Below, in pieces: positions 1-12,849 of a DNA stretch of 64,000 bases. Under the pieces are notes generated by a model. That model worked only from the letters and a program-made list of their open reading frames with translations. It was not told where the DNA came from and made no database searches. Source of the stretch: Klebsormidium nitens (Eukaryota; Streptophyta; Klebsormidiophyceae; Klebsormidiales; Klebsormidiaceae). How positions within the stretch are numbered: the stretch's first letter is position 1; each line of letters starts with the position of its first letter. The stretch is taken from assembly GCA_000708835.1 (NCBI GenBank), contig DF237280.1:36526-100525 (forward strand). The letters are read 5' to 3'. A program made the position numbers and the translations under genes.

Positions 1-22
1 CTGACCCACTAAGCCACATTAC

Positions 23-3000
23 CTTGGAGAAATCGAGGATGTCGTTGATGAGGCTGAGCAGCGCGGAGCCGCTGGCCTGGCCCGTGTTGACATAATCTAG
101 CTGGAGGGGCGTCAGCTCGGTCGTCAGCAGCAGGCTCTGCATGCCCAGCAGCCCGTTCAACGGCGTCCTGCACACGCAAGACGAGAGTCTGATGACGTGT
201 ACTGTGATCAGACATGCACAGTAGTACACATTTCTTGAGACGACGTCAGGGTCGGACTTTTGAGCTAGGATTTATTGGAAACTGGGCGGAAGGACCTGAG
301 AGGCTTGAAGCGGGAGCGGGTGCTATAGTCTGACTAAGCTTGAAGCAACAAGGGGCACTCGACTTACAGCGGTCAGTAGTCAGAGTTCCCCAGCTTAAGC
401 CCAACTCCGACGCTGATTGCAGATTCTCAGAGCTCTTGCATTGAAACCCGTTACGTGCTCAAAGCAGCCCACCTGATCTCGTGGCTCATGGTGGCGATGA
501 AGCTGCTCCTGGACCGCACCCCCGCCTCCGCAACTACTTTCGCCTCCTTGAGCTCCTCGTTTAGGCAGGCAATCCGCTCAAAGTCGCGCTCCACTTCCTT
601 CAACCGCTTCCCCGTCAACCGCGCAACGTAGCCCAGTAGCAAAAACACGAGCACGCGGAACACCGACCACTCCAGCACCGTCTGCAAAGCAATGACGAAT
701 TCCAGACTCGCTTCTAAGCTCAATTGCTCATCTTGGTTTCAACAAACATTCTCAGAAAACGGGCCAACCTGTTTTCATACAGCGAGAAAGTTATGCCACG
801 TCGGACCGATCAACAAAACAAAAGGCTACATGAGGCCTCCCCTGTGCTGAGAACGCAATCGCCAGTCGAGGAAAATCTGGGCTCCAAGACACCCTCCCAG
901 ACCTCTTTTAACATCGTTCTGCACGTTGCCTAACGAACATTCGGACGCCAAAATCTCAGATCCTAAGATTGACTTGCTATGATGCATCCTGCCCTCTCGG
1001 CACCTACCTTGATGAGGCGCCACCGGCTGAACGTCGGGTCCCAGCAGCGCACCTCGTACGTGCGCCTCCCGCACTCAAACGGCTGCACGTACCCATACTC
1101 TTGGTCGTGGTTATCGTCTGGAAGCGGCGACTCGGGCGGATCGTAAATCAGGCCCTTTTCCGGCGTGGTGCCAGGTGTCGCGTCGTAGAGCCGCATGAGG
1201 ATGTGCTTCTCGGCGGCGAAGTTGAGGAGGACCTTGCGCGCAATCGCCTCGATGTCGAACACCGCGGCCAGCCAGCCGCGGCAGGCTTTCCAACGCTGCT
1301 CGGGGCTGTAGGGCATCCGTGGCACAGTTTTAGTTTGACAAGTTGAAACTACTGGAAGTACTGTGGTATGTTCGACCAGACCAAAGCAAACAAGGAAAGA
1401 GCATTCGGCTGCGCTTGGCTTGGCAGCGAGGGGCTGCAGGGCATCCGTGGCACAAGTTTTATTTTGAGCACTCTTAATGCACCGGAAAATACTGTAGCGT
1501 TTTCGACCAGACCAAAACAAACAAGCAAAGAGCACTTGACCTGCCGGTTGGCTTGGCAGCGAAAACATGTAAGCCGGAGCTTCGCCTGTGGGGGCCCTGC
1601 ATATTCCTCCTCTGTCCAGAAAGTTTACGTCTTTGCCACGTCCCATTGCGGCCACTCAGTGAAGGACCAAAGTTATTCGCTGTCCAGTCCGTCATGTTTC
1701 GGATTGGGGTTGTGCAACCCGCAAAGAGCGATCCAAGCAGCAATGCTCTTCACCTGAGGTCCTCTTCCGATGTGGAGTTGTACCACGGCATGTAGGCCGT
1801 GAAGCCGTGGCCGTTGCCGCCCTCCATGCCTTTCTCCCTCTTCAGGTAGTCGAGCGGCCCCGTGTGCACCGCTTGCCCTGTGCGGCGAGACCTGTGCCAG
1901 GCGGGAACCTTGATCGGTAACTCTGTCCTTAAATTCTTATCAATCAGCACCCTCTATCCGGATTAGGGGAGGCCTTGCTAACAATCAGAGAAACGTCGCG
2001 GAGTTTGATCCTGATCTTGCAATTTACAGCTAAATGGTGAGAATAAGTAGAGACAAGACTTCAGGACCTGAAAAAGATAGTTGACTCTCCATGATATAGT
2101 CGGTTCCTGTTCCACTTCTTACTAGTCACATGCTCTTGGTTATGCCCACTAGGAATCTACGGTACATGTATGCAGCCTGAGCAGCCACAGACTGAGCAAT
2201 ATAACATCCTGGCTACGCTTGCGGTTCCGATTGAGATTTCCCAATGTTCCCTTGAAGGATACCGCTGCCAGAAGATCGAAAATGAAGATGGCAAGAGAAA
2301 GACTGGAAGGACCCTCTTCTCCATTCTTTAGACCCCACAAGCATGCACCATGACACACTTTATAGCATGCATCTGATTAAAGTCTTGCCTCATTGGTGGC
2401 AGGCTTTTCATGATGTACTAGGCTAACATCGTTAACCTCGTTGAGCAGCCCCAATCTAACTTACACGTCCAGGAACGGCCTTCGTGACGCAAGTGGAAAC
2501 ACGTCCAGACCAGGCCGCACCACCTTTCGAAATAGTTCGGGCATCACCGAATAGATAACCACTCCGTACTCCTCAGCGACCCCTCGCGGCTGCAGTGAAG
2601 CACAAGAGACAGGCGTTGTTGAGACCCAGATTGATGATCTGCTCACGCCCTGTAAGCGAAGCAAGAACTGGTTCAATTTGTGGATGGTTCAGAAAGAAGT
2701 TTTGTCTCTGTCGGCCCCTCTGTCTGAGTCGCCAACATCCCACCCCGTCTGACGGGCATAGTGACTTGAGAGTCTCCCAACGCGCATTGACAAGGAGAGT
2801 GGCCAGCCTCCAACATTGGCAAAACCAGAGGCCAGCTTCTCTCAGTGATTGCAAGCTCACCTTATCGGCCGTCAGATACTCCACTGAACCGGTGTAATCC
2901 AGCTCCATGAATGTATGTTCCAGCTCCACCTCTTTGGCCGCCCGGTCCTCATGTTTCACAATCTCAATCCAGGCAACGCCAACAATGAGCGGACGTGCAT

Positions 3001-5185
3001 CGGATGTTGCCATCGCAAAGCGCTCAAACACTTCCTTGCCTATGTTGGGGACGCTCGTGACAAAACCGATGAAAACCTGGGCAATGATTGACGAAGTGAT
3101 GGCTCAGCTATTGGATTGAAGGAAAGAGTCACGTAAGCATATTGACAACAGGCGCTGGTTCTTAGTACATAATGGCCGCCGCAGCCTCTTCAACTTTACC
3201 ACAGACTAAGGCTTGATCTGGCTTGAGGGATATCAGGGTTGTTGCTTTGATTCTGATATGGTCCACTTGAGCTTCTCTCATTCGGGGCTTGACCACCTGA
3301 ACCTGTGGCAAATTCTTGTTGCCTGGTAAAGTCTGCTGCTGGAATCTACTTGGCAAAGTGTGCTTTTGTGATCTGCAGCGGCAATGCACCACAAGGAAAG
3401 AGAGGCAAAATGAAGACACAAGCCCTGAACATAGGCACTGAATAATGCTTTACAGGGCAGCAAACATGTCTGGCTGCAACCTTGAACAAACCCCTAAAGG
3501 CTCAATCTCAGGTTTGTGTCTCTCCAAAGATCTGTGATCGACACAGAAGTCAAAAAGTGAAGCTCCATCTGCAGGTACATCCGCCAACCGTCCATTCAGG
3601 AAATTTTAGAACCTGATTTTGAGGGCGTCCCAATAGCTATCCAATTAATGCTAGAATACATTCTACATGGGCTTTCTTCAGTAGCCTTCTCAATATGTAC
3701 CGAAAACTGAACTACCACCAGCAAGTACACTCGAACCAACAGAAGTATGTTCTCAAGCCTGAGATCCAGTGGCCCTCCCTGAGATGCCCTCACATATAGT
3801 TGAAACCAACTGATGTCATCACCAGGGAATGCACCATCAAAACCAATTACTACCAAACCATCTGCCAAACCACTGTCTGCTTCTGGATTTTCACTACAAT
3901 ACAACAGGTTGTGGAGGGGAAAGTTGATCACGACTTGTGTGCACCATTTCATCTCAGATAAAGCAGGCTGCAGGACTGTACACCATGTTATGCTGTACCT
4001 GAACAGAGTTCCTGTTGGCTAGCATCTCTGTGTGCAGGACAGACGCGCGGTTCTTGCACTTGTAGCTGAGCACCTCCAGCTCCGCGTTCTTCTCTGAGAT
4101 GTACATTGCAGGACAATTGTAGGCAACCTACATTGAGAATGGTTGATTAATTGGTAGACGCATTCCCGTTTGTTTGTGAATATCTCCTTCGCATTTGTGC
4201 TACATGAATAAAGATCAAGTGTCAGGTTCTGCCTTTGTTTGGAGCACCAATGGGGCGCTACTGGACAGTTTTGTTCCACCTCGGTCTTTCTGTTGAGCCC
4301 CCGCCAATAGCGGGCAGTACTTGTACCTTTGCCAGTCGGAGGGCCTAAAATGCATTCCCTGAGCTCTTCAGTAGTCTGAGTCCTTCAGGTAACAAAGAAT
4401 GGATAGTTGTTGAATGCAACACAAGGCTTTGTAAGAATTGACCTCTATATTGAGAACTCACCCAACTCAGGCCACACACAAGGTAGATGTACATCGCAGC
4501 ATTCAGCCATGCTCTAAATGTCTTCCCCCTCAACCTCGACCGTTTCATGTAGTTTGCTGGCAGCTTCTTCGATGCCATTATCGCATAGTGCAAAGCCAAG
4601 CTGTCAATACCGTCCTTCAATGTAAGATCCCTTGGCACTAGGGACTCTCATTATTGCAAACCAGCTCCTCTCGTGTTTCAAGGCCAAGCTTTCTCTTACT
4701 TCCTCTCCTCCTTATCCTCTCAAGTCCCCAAGTAAACTCCTGCTTCCAACCATTTCAAGCGGGCTTTGCCACCAGACATCTTTGAAGGGCGTCTTCAGGA
4801 GGCTGCTCGACTTCATGAGAAATAACAGAGGGCGCGCTACTCGCACCTGTTGAGCAAAGATAATAGCAAGCAGCTACAATTCAATGCATAACCATCCTTT
4901 TCCCAAAGGCTTCCCTCATTTGCTGTCTAGCTGCAGAGTCATGTCAACCCACAATGGGACTCCCATGGGGCTCCCATCTTTCGCCTTATACTACCAACTG
5001 GCGTTTGCAAGCTGGTCGAAGTATGACCTGCGGTAAATTACCAGTAATCTCAGCGGTCCTTGCCAGTGCATGTGCCTTCTGAGGTCATCTCCAATAAGTT
5101 GCAGTGGCGCCTCTAGGGAAGCGTCTGCCAGTGGCTCGAAGGGAATGGCGCCTTCAGGGAAGTTTGGAGGCACGTCCCACCCCAA
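23..5185 (-). CDS. CHASE-domain sensor histidine kinase, cytokinin-receptor-like (3' part beyond window)
   Basis: Membrane hybrid-type sensor kinase related to plant cytokinin receptors (AHK2/3/4 type). Exons that join in phase, 5' to 3': about 4620-4462, 4127-3999, 3076-2861, 2589-2465, 1891-1754, 1305-1008, 681-473 and 167-23. The 4620-4462 exon encodes a hydrophobic segment ([17 protein letters not shown]). The next four encode the CHASE ligand-binding domain: [11 protein letters not shown] matches the family ERPLLSGVAY motif, and [11 protein letters not shown] matches the GKGVLTSPF motif with its Thr. GLDVFPL may carry the ligand-binding Asp. Exon 1305-1008 is the C-terminal part of CHASE. 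Exon 681-473 has the second membrane helix ([18 protein letters not shown]) and the linker coil. The H box [15 protein letters not shown] spans the last intron, with the phospho-His in SHEIR. ATPase and receiver domains lie off the left edge. The first exon is not resolved; 5185-4991 is one candidate, but no convincing ATG was found. Divergent from the Sel1-repeat gene. Confidence 0.88.
1303..1570. repeat. Two-copy tandem repeat, about 133 bp unit, in a receptor-kinase intron
   Basis: Copies at about 1303-1435 and 1436-1570 share GGGCATCCGTGGCACA, then TTCGACCAGACCAAA and GCTTGGCTTGGCAGCGA at the same spacing. Copy 1 begins at the acceptor end of the 1305-1008 exon, so a second pseudo-acceptor lies about 133 bases upstream in gene orientation. 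Confidence 0.8.
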
Positions 5186-5927
5186 TAATTGAGCATCTTC
5201 CCTTCCTCAGTCAGACTCTAAAGTTTTGAGGGCGAGTGCGTGACCGGCCGACCCGGTGACCGGGCAGCAGGTGACCGATTTTGTCGCCGCATTCTGCCTG
5301 AATATTTCTCTACCTCAAATATTTATGGAGAGCTTTCCGACCGCCCGATTATGCTCCTTAGGTTGATCTGACGGTTTTAAAGCAGCTTGAGAATTCCGGG
5401 GATGCATGTCCCCAAGTTGATTAGGAGGACACCTGACCCGGTGGCGTCACACAAGTACGTCAGGATTGAACCGTGCACTCAAATTTTCGTGCAAAACCTG
5501 TGGCTCTCACTTCGCGACGCCAATTGGCAGCAATGATTACCAATTGCTAGCTATTTGGTGGCCTCATGCTGGCGCCAAGTGGCATAGCCAGTAACTTGAA
5601 GGTGAAAGGCATCTGGGTACAACGGTATTAATTAGGACCTATCAAAGCTGACTTTAACGAAAACTTGAGGTTGAGCTTGCGGTACTTACCCAGATCGGTA
5701 TTAGTGGCGAAAAGGTGCTCTCAAGGCCTGCAATGCGCCCGGTGATCAATAAACCCGTGGCAAAACCTGCTGTACGTTCTCAAGAGGTGAAGTGTACCCT
5801 AAAGCGTGCGTGCAACTGAATACCCGCGGCCAGATGGGATTCTGCTTCTGAAGTTCTGGGTTGGGTCGTGCACATGCGCAGTGCACTCGCGATGACTCTG
5901 AGTCGATGGTCAAAGAAGACGGAAGTC

Positions 5928-6065
5928 TAGGTACCGGTAAGTACGGTACCTACGGTAAAACGGTACAATGGCATGGCCGTCACCATCCAGGGCTAGCGCC
6001 TGGGTCGACCATTGGCTGTACCGCACTTCGGCCATAATCCGATACCTAATACGGTAGGTACAGGT
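5928..6065. repeat. Clustered TACGGTA/TACCGTA words, possible degenerate MITE remnant
   Basis: The left side reads GGTACCGGTAAGTACGGTAC followed by more ACGGTA words. The right side has ATACCTAATACGGTAGGTAC, in part the reverse complement of the left. The words resemble the ends of the TACCGTA-ended elements found elsewhere in the window, but the terminal inverted repeat is poor. Confidence 0.35.
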
Positions 6066-6089
6066 CAGGGAAGGGCAGGGGTCGGATCC

Positions 6090-6118
6090 AATACATACAT
6101 ACATACATACATACATAC
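6090..6118. repeat. (ATAC)n microsatellite
   Basis: About seven uninterrupted ATAC units in non-coding DNA. Confidence 0.95.
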
Positions 6119-6826
6119 TTCTTTTATGATGATAATCTATGAACTTCGATATAGATACCTGATGAGTCTTGGCAATCAAGGATCAGTGGCATTGCATGAT
6201 CCTGGAGTATCCAGGCCTATACCAGAATTGATTGAAGCATCTTATAACCATGAACGACTGCTCTTGATTGTCTCTTAGCAACTAAGGAGCGTCACTGGCT
6301 GCAGCCGTGCTTATCGACATCATTTCAGGAAAGCCTTGTGATCAGGGGCGGCATGCATTGAGTACGACATGTAATTGGAATGTCAGACGTGAAGGCATTT
6401 GCGGACAATGAACAGACTTCACCGCTGGGAATCTGCTGTCACCTTTGGAAGAAGTGCCGTTGCTTTGCAACATGCAATGGAGACGAACGGGTTTAATGAA
6501 AACGTTGTGCTTGAGATCATCAGGAAGTCACGCGGACTTGGGAATCAAAGAAGATTGACAGGGCAATTGAGACAGGATCCCTTATGCCAGCACGCTCTCA
6601 GGCACTGATAGAAGCTTGTCCTAGTGGCCCGCAATGGCAACGACAGCATTACGTGGATAACGAAGATAAGACTGGTCGTGCCTGTTAACAGGCCACTTTG
6701 TGAATTGTCGAAAGTTGTGGGCATCTTTTGAAACTCCCAGGTGCCCTGCTCCATACAAGTCTAGGATTGCATCTGGGCCGCCAGCTGCCAAGTTGGGCAC
6801 AGCCCAGGTCTGAAGCGGGCGCCAGC

Positions 6827-9800
6827 ATGGGCCTTCTAGCCCGGATCATTTCTTCCCCCCGGGCGGGATTAGCACGGACAAAGACCCCCCAAAACGAACG
6901 AGTTAGCAGCTCCCCAACGAGCCCAGTTGGATCCACAGGGTCGCCCTTGTTCAGACAGAACTTGCCCCCAGCGCTGCAGACGAAACGGGATGAAGTTGTA
7001 TCCAAAATGGGCCTGGGCGGGGTGTGGGCAGTGGTGGGAGACTTGGTACGGTTGTGCGATGAGTCGGAGACTTGTGCCCTGAAGTCGACGGTGAAGGCCG
7101 CCATGGACGTTGGGCAGCGGTGTGTGCGGCTGCAGGTGAGTCTTCTCCTTGGATTTTGTTTTGCAGCTCAAACATCGGCGGGAATCGAGTCGGGGATACT
7201 CATTTTGGCTCTCAATGTGTCGACAGCAACCTCGAGTCTTCGCGTTAGAGCCTCTCACCCTGCAACATTGCAGCTCAAGCATCAATGATAAGTGAAAGAG
7301 GCTTTAGACATGACTAGATGCTTCCTTCATGAGCTCTTCGGATCCACAACCGCTTTTCGTTTTACTAAGTCGATAAGCCGGCAAGTCCTGCCGTATTTGG
7401 GATCATGTGTGAAGAACAATTTTGTTGCTTATGCAGGCCCCATTATTGGGCCACCTTGAAGATTTGGAGCGGTTGCAGCATCACGAGGAGGTCAGAAGCG
7501 CCCTCGGCAAGCTGGAAAAGACCGTCGCTCAGGTGCGCTTCCAACCTCACCGTTGGTTGTCCAAAGTCGTGTGCTCCTACTTTTCTCGGTCAGGGAAAGT
7601 AAAGGAAGGAGCGTATGCTTGAGGGTGTAAGCTCGGACTGATTGTTTTGTAGTTCAGCGGCAAATCTTCGAGACAGCTACAGGACCTAGTATCGTCTTTC
7701 AGTCATGGAAGTTGTCGGCATCTGTAAGCAGCTCGGCACGGACCGCAAATGACGAGCTGCAAGGTCGTTGGTCCATCAGAAGATCCGGCCTAAAGAGCAA
7801 CGGAGTCTCTGAGTCATGCCCGGCCTTAGCAGGACTCGGATTCGAGCAGTCGTGACTGAGGATGATAGCTGATCGACTCGAAATGTATCCACGAAATATT
7901 CTAAAACGTCCGACCTTCCTGTGGCTAACGGCCTCGCGCAGCATCTCGAGCTCAGCTCAGCTTTTCCAATTGAGCTGCGAAGAAATGTTTCGACTTTATC
8001 GGTACCTTTCTTCGAGCCTCAAGCGGGCACCTTCGCAACAAAGTAACGTGCCCAGGTCCTTCGCTTTGCAACACCTATTTTTGGGCCACATGTGCAGTCC
8101 CGTGAGCTGCTGGGACGTTTGAGTGGGCGTGCCTCGAGCTTCTCCCCGCGCTGGCTGCATACCCGCACCCTCAAGCGGATCCTCCAAGAAGCGGAGGGGG
8201 CTGTGGGGAAGGTGGTAAGGCTTCGTCCCGCTTTCTCGATTCGCTTTGTCTCCAGACAAAGTACAACCATTGGTTGAGCTCCTCGGCTACCCGGTTCCGG
8301 TTCGAGCAGAAGCCACCGCACATACGTTTGATCTAATCTCGATGAACTGGAATTCGGAGCTGTACGAGTGGAGCAAGGAGGTTGTGCAATGAGTAGCAAG
8401 AGTAGCTATTAGGGCAGGTCGATAGTCATGAGCAAAACCGGGCCTTGTCAGACGTTCCTCAATTCCTCTGCAGCAGGTTTTTTCCGCTGCGTATGGCAGT
8501 TGTGACAGAAGATTCGCAAAAACTCCAAGGGAGCTTCGTGTAGGGCCTCCTGGTTTCTCGAACTACCTGGCGGCGACCAGCCGTTTGAATGTTTCATTCT
8601 TAACACGGCTGTGACAGGAGACGGCGCTGGCAACCGTGTCATACCGACAGCAGCTGGACCACGTGCTCAGCCATCCGACGGACGAGCTGGCCAGCCAGAA
8701 CCGGCCGGCCATCTCCGGCCGTTCAATGGCCGAGTCCGAAGGAAACGGAATCGAATCGGACGGACGACCGAGCTCGAGGACACAAAAGCAGAGTCCGAGT
8801 AGGCACGACAAAATTGGTAGCGTTTCCCGCAAAGGAGAATCTGGAATAGGAAAGAGTTCACCGGCGCATAATCGTGATACAAACAGAATGGACATTCCAG
8901 ACGGGACACGTGTGAGGCAGCAAAAGGACGGTGCAGAGCCGTCGGCAAGTTTCAAGCAAACGGGGGCCCTTGAAAACCGGGAAAGTTACGGAAACGGAGC
9001 TAGAGAGGTGGAGAGTGCCGACAGGCTGTTGGAGGCAGCTCTAGAAGCGGAAGCGCGGGGCGACTTTGCCGGCGCCGCGGGACTGTATCAGCGAAGTGCC
9101 GGGCAAGGGAGCGCTGAGGCGGCGGCAGCCCTCGGTTTTTCTTTGGAGCACGGGCGAGGGATCCCTCGCGATGACTTGGAAGCCGTTCATTGGTGAGCAC
9201 GAAGAAGGTGCCAGTGTAGTGACTGATGCTGGCTTGAAAGAAAGAGGCGCTTCGCATGTGTTGGCGCTGAGAGGGGCTCCGTAGCTGTACGCTACTCCGA
9301 AGCACTTGCCTTCTCTTTCTCTTTCAAGCCGGTAGCTGCTGGAAGTAGGTATCTCATGCTGAACTGCAGAAGGTCGACGTTCAACGTAGTGGAGTTGAGT
9401 GTCTAGACAAGCGGGAGGCACGGTGCTAGATACAGGTCATGCTTCCGAACCCCTGTGAAAGCTTCACGATTGGTGGCCAGCTTGCCGTCCACACATGCCA
9501 CACGCTAAGCTGAAAAAGGGGCTTCGACGTCCAGCTACGAACGACTTTTCCAAAGGCCTAATAAGACACAAAGGTTTACTCCGTGTCCACCCACAACTTC
9601 GGATTGCTTTCAAAGTCCCGGCGTCCACTCCTGAAGCTTCTGGGCCCCCGGTTGTTGCAGGTACGGCCAGGCTGCCCGGGCGGGCCACCCCCAGGCGCAG
9701 AACAACCTGGGGAAGATGTACTTCGACGGCCGGGGCGTGCCCCGGAACCAGATCGAAGCAGTCGGGTGGTTCCTCAAGAGCGCGGCCCAGGTGAGCTGAA

Positions 9801-12800
9801 ACCCATTGCGCCTTTCGCGTCACAAGTTCGACATTTCCCTCAGAAAGACGACTCCGCTCGAGTATTGGCCTTCGCGTAGAGGCGGAGACAGCGGGCTGCC
9901 AAAAGTCTTTTCTCGATTGAAGCTCGCCCCGAAGTCCGCATTGCCCGAGCTAAATTGTTGGCCTTTGAGCACCGTTGAGAGCATCCAATCGTCCGCGTCA
10001 ACTCAAGTGTCGGCAGCAATACCATTTTGGAAGTAGTCAGTGCTGACCTTATCTGATCTCAGCAAAGCTTAATTGCGTGGTTTTCGAACTAGTGCTTCCT
10101 TGTCTGTTCAACCCCGCCCTTTCATCCGAAACGAAAGTGGTTTCCTTCCCTGATTGGAGCTACAGTCAAAGCTGCAACAAAGCCAAGCAGGAGCCATGAG
10201 AAACATCTCGTGCAGAACTCTACAGCAACCGTTGCACTCCTTTCCGATCCATCTCGTAATCATCGTTTGTTCCTCGCAGGGGTCCGCGTCAGCGTTAAAC
10301 AACCTGGGCATCTGCTATGAGGACGGGCTGGGCGTCACCGCTGACGTGGCGCTCGCCGCGCAGTTCTACCGGCAGGCCGCGCTGCGCGGGCACTCCATGG
10401 CCATCGTCAACCTTGCGCACGTCTGCTCGCGCACCGTAAGCGGAGTCCGCGTAATTATTGCGGTTCCCACTATCCAAAAGCGCTGGCTCAAGCCCGCCCG
10501 GGGATTATTGTGGCGAATCTAAGCAACGGTAACCCTTATCCCGGGAAGTTTGGGGCCTCCACTTTTGGCGATGGTTAGAGCTTCTTGACAAGGTTGAGAT
10601 TGTGGAGTTGCTGCTCCTGCGGCAACGGAACGACTCACTCTTTGACGTAAGATGGGTCGGTGAAGAAGAATCCAAGCTGAGCTCTGAAATTCCGGCAACA
10701 CAAGCTCCCCATACTGTCCGCCAACTTCAATACTGAACTTCCACGTATCAGTGGGTGCTACAGAAATTGAGGAACGGCGGTAGCCAACAGAAGATTGTCT
10801 GACGGGGTGCGACGTCTTGCACAGGCATTGAAGCTCCAGTAGACTTACGAGTCCTCTACAAGTCAAAGAACTCCTTTGGCACGCAGGGCCCGAGCGACGA
10901 GGCGCAGTCGCTGCTCGACACGGCGGCGAAGCGCAGACTGACGGAGATGCTGCCGGAAGTGGCTCCCGGACGGCTGCGGAGCTTCGCGGAGGAGAGGGGC
11001 TCACGGCCGCGGGCGGAACAGCCGCGATTCACGACGGCGGCTGCTACGGTAAGAGGGGCTGTAAACCCAAAAAAGGCGCCTGTCTTGACGGGTAGCTAAT
11101 ATGCTGAGTTAGACCTGAGGTCCCCTTCCACAGCCCGGAGTAGCGCTTCCAGTCCAAATGATGGTGAAGCAGGTTTCCTTCTTCGAAACAGTCAATCTCT
11201 GCACTAGACTATTACTCCGGCGGTTGCGACCTTTTTAGCTTGGTAAGCTGAGTACCAGCCACCCACACTTTTTGCCACCTTCTGTCGGTTGGTTCTCCAA
11301 GACGCTGCGAACAATCTCAGGTTCCTGTGCTCCTTACTTATCCATCAGCATCTTCTAATGCCTCAGCGGATCCGCATATATCTATACTTCTCCTCAGGAA
11401 ATTCGCAGCCTTCATACGCTTACACCAGATTTGTCCAATTTTCATCTGCTTTTACGATATCGAGCTGACGAGCGCTGTGCCCAATCTCAGCCATGAAGTC
11501 GTTGTCTGCTATCCTTGTGTCTCACAATTGTCGTGCTCAAAGGAAGCCACTGATTCGTTTCGCTCCTCGGTCCCTTGCAGGATCAGCGAGCTTCCGAGAG
11601 AAACACCACGGGCAGCGAAGTGCAGCCGTTTGAGGGCGACTCGGATACGGAGAGCGACACTGAAGAGGACGCCAAATCGTGCACCTTGGGACAGTCGGAA
11701 AACGATATCCTCCGAGAAATCATGCGCCCCTCGACGGCTGGCCACAAACTCGGTATCCGAGAATCGAAGCCGCCCAATACGTCGGGCTCTTTAGCCTGGA
11801 GAAACGTCCAGACCGGTGGAGGTAAGAATGACCGCCTGAGCCGGGGCTCCGGGATTATGCCCGGTGGGCCGGTTTTGAGCGCCAGGCGAGCAAGCTTTCC
11901 CATCAGCCGGTCGGACGTTGAATTGGGAGCAAAACCGGTTGGGTCGCGGGAGTCTACTGGGGGCATGCTTAAAGACGTGGCGGGCGGGGTGCCCCTCTCG
12001 ATGGAGGCACACGAGGAAGAGCAGAGGACCGATGCTCCAGGGCGGCCGTCAAGCTTAGGGCCTCGAGAGAGGGGAAACGGGGGGGAGAGAGGAAACGTGG
12101 GGATCAGAACACGGTCACTCCCGGCCAGTCGAATGAACGAGCCAGACAGAATTCAGGAACCGAATAGAAGGGGAGACAGCGGAGATCAGAGTGTAAGCCT
12201 GCGGTCGGCCTCGAAGTGGCAGGAGCGTGGATTGGGAGGATCGGTCGGAAAAATGTCAGCCCGATCGCGAGAGGAAGAAGATGCGCCCGGTAGAGGATCT
12301 ACCGGTCCAGCCCCGGTTCGGGAGTACAGCACCAGCCGCTTGGCGAGCCGCGCCGCGGCCGCCAGCCGCCCGACGGCCGCAACCCTCTCAACCATCCAAA
12401 CCCGCCCAGGGATTCTGGGGGTCTCGCAAACTTCCAGGGACTTGGCGCGGCTCACGAGCGAGCTTAGCGTGCGAAGTCCCCCGGGCTCGACCATAGCGTA
12501 TTCGCCCCCCCGGGGGGCTGCGTACTCCGTCCAGGGGGGCCGACCCCTCGGCAGGGGATTGTCCTTCCCCCTCTCTCCGAACCCAGTTCGAATGTCCGCC
12601 GCGTCTGTTCAACGACCCCCCCAGGCGCGTGACTGGCAGGTTTCGAGGGGCCCGGTTTTGGAACGCCTGTCGAGCGATTCGACTGGGCTCTTGTCGGGGG
12701 GAGGGTATTCTCGGAGCTCCAGTGCGCGAACAGACTACCGAGGGGCAGCGCTTCTTAAGACGGGCAGTCTGTCTCCACGAGAAAGGGGAGTGCTACGAGA

Positions 12801-12849
12801 GTGGACGCGGGCGGGGAGTCTGGGGGAATCGAGGCGGCCGTACTTTTGA
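6827..12849 (+). CDS. Sel1-repeat protein with N-terminal four-helix-like domain and long disordered tail
   Basis: About 945 aa. Phase-consistent exons: 6827-7135, 7437-7532, 8098-8214, 8618-9192, 9661-9790, 10280-10435, about 10863-11048 and 11581-12849. Residues about 60-190 form helical, Leu-rich, charged segments (LGHLEDLERL, VRSALGKLEKTVAQ, LKRILQEAEGAVGKVETAL). Their spacing resembles the N-terminal helical bundle of plant MCAfunc, U-box UND and HeLo/MLKL-like proteins; that assignment is inference. A disordered linker follows, then at least three Sel1-like repeats: AGLYQRSAGQGSAEAAAALG, YGQAARAGHPQAQNNLGKMY and AAQGSASALNNLGICYEDG, each followed by a GRGV/GLGV-type turn. Sel1 repeats are superhelical protein-binding scaffolds. 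The last exon encodes about 420 residues rich in Ser, Arg and Gly with no fold recognised. The alternative 7653-7723 exon was not used because skipping it gives the smoother helix. The start is the ATG at 6827; no earlier in-frame ATG is obvious. Confidence 0.78.

Larger units (their letters stand above)
5200..6826. promoter_or_regulatory. Head-to-head intergenic region between receptor kinase and Sel1 gene
   Basis: No coding exon recognised. It should hold the promoters of both divergent genes. Contents: a GC-rich stretch with repeated GTGACCGG-type words (5230-5280), a patch of clustered ACGGTA words (5928-6065), a tetranucleotide microsatellite (6090-6118) and a GCATGC at about 6354. Confidence 0.5.

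Noticed and set aside
473-681. Ethylene receptor instead of cytokinin receptor
   Set aside because: The upstream exons encode a CHASE-type extracellular domain between two membrane helices, not the three-helix ethylene-binding and GAF domains.
4991-5185. First exon of the receptor kinase
   Set aside because: The reading frame is open but the apparent start is not ATG and no clean donor was found. Kept only as a candidate.
7653-8004. Extra exons of the Sel1 gene (7653-7723 and 7942 onward)
   Set aside because: Their phases do not fit the following exon, whereas joining 7532 directly to 8098 gives a continuous helical segment.
12186-12612. Open frames overlapping the Sel1 gene tail
   Set aside because: Low-complexity Arg/Pro/Ser shadows of the last exon without splice or start evidence.
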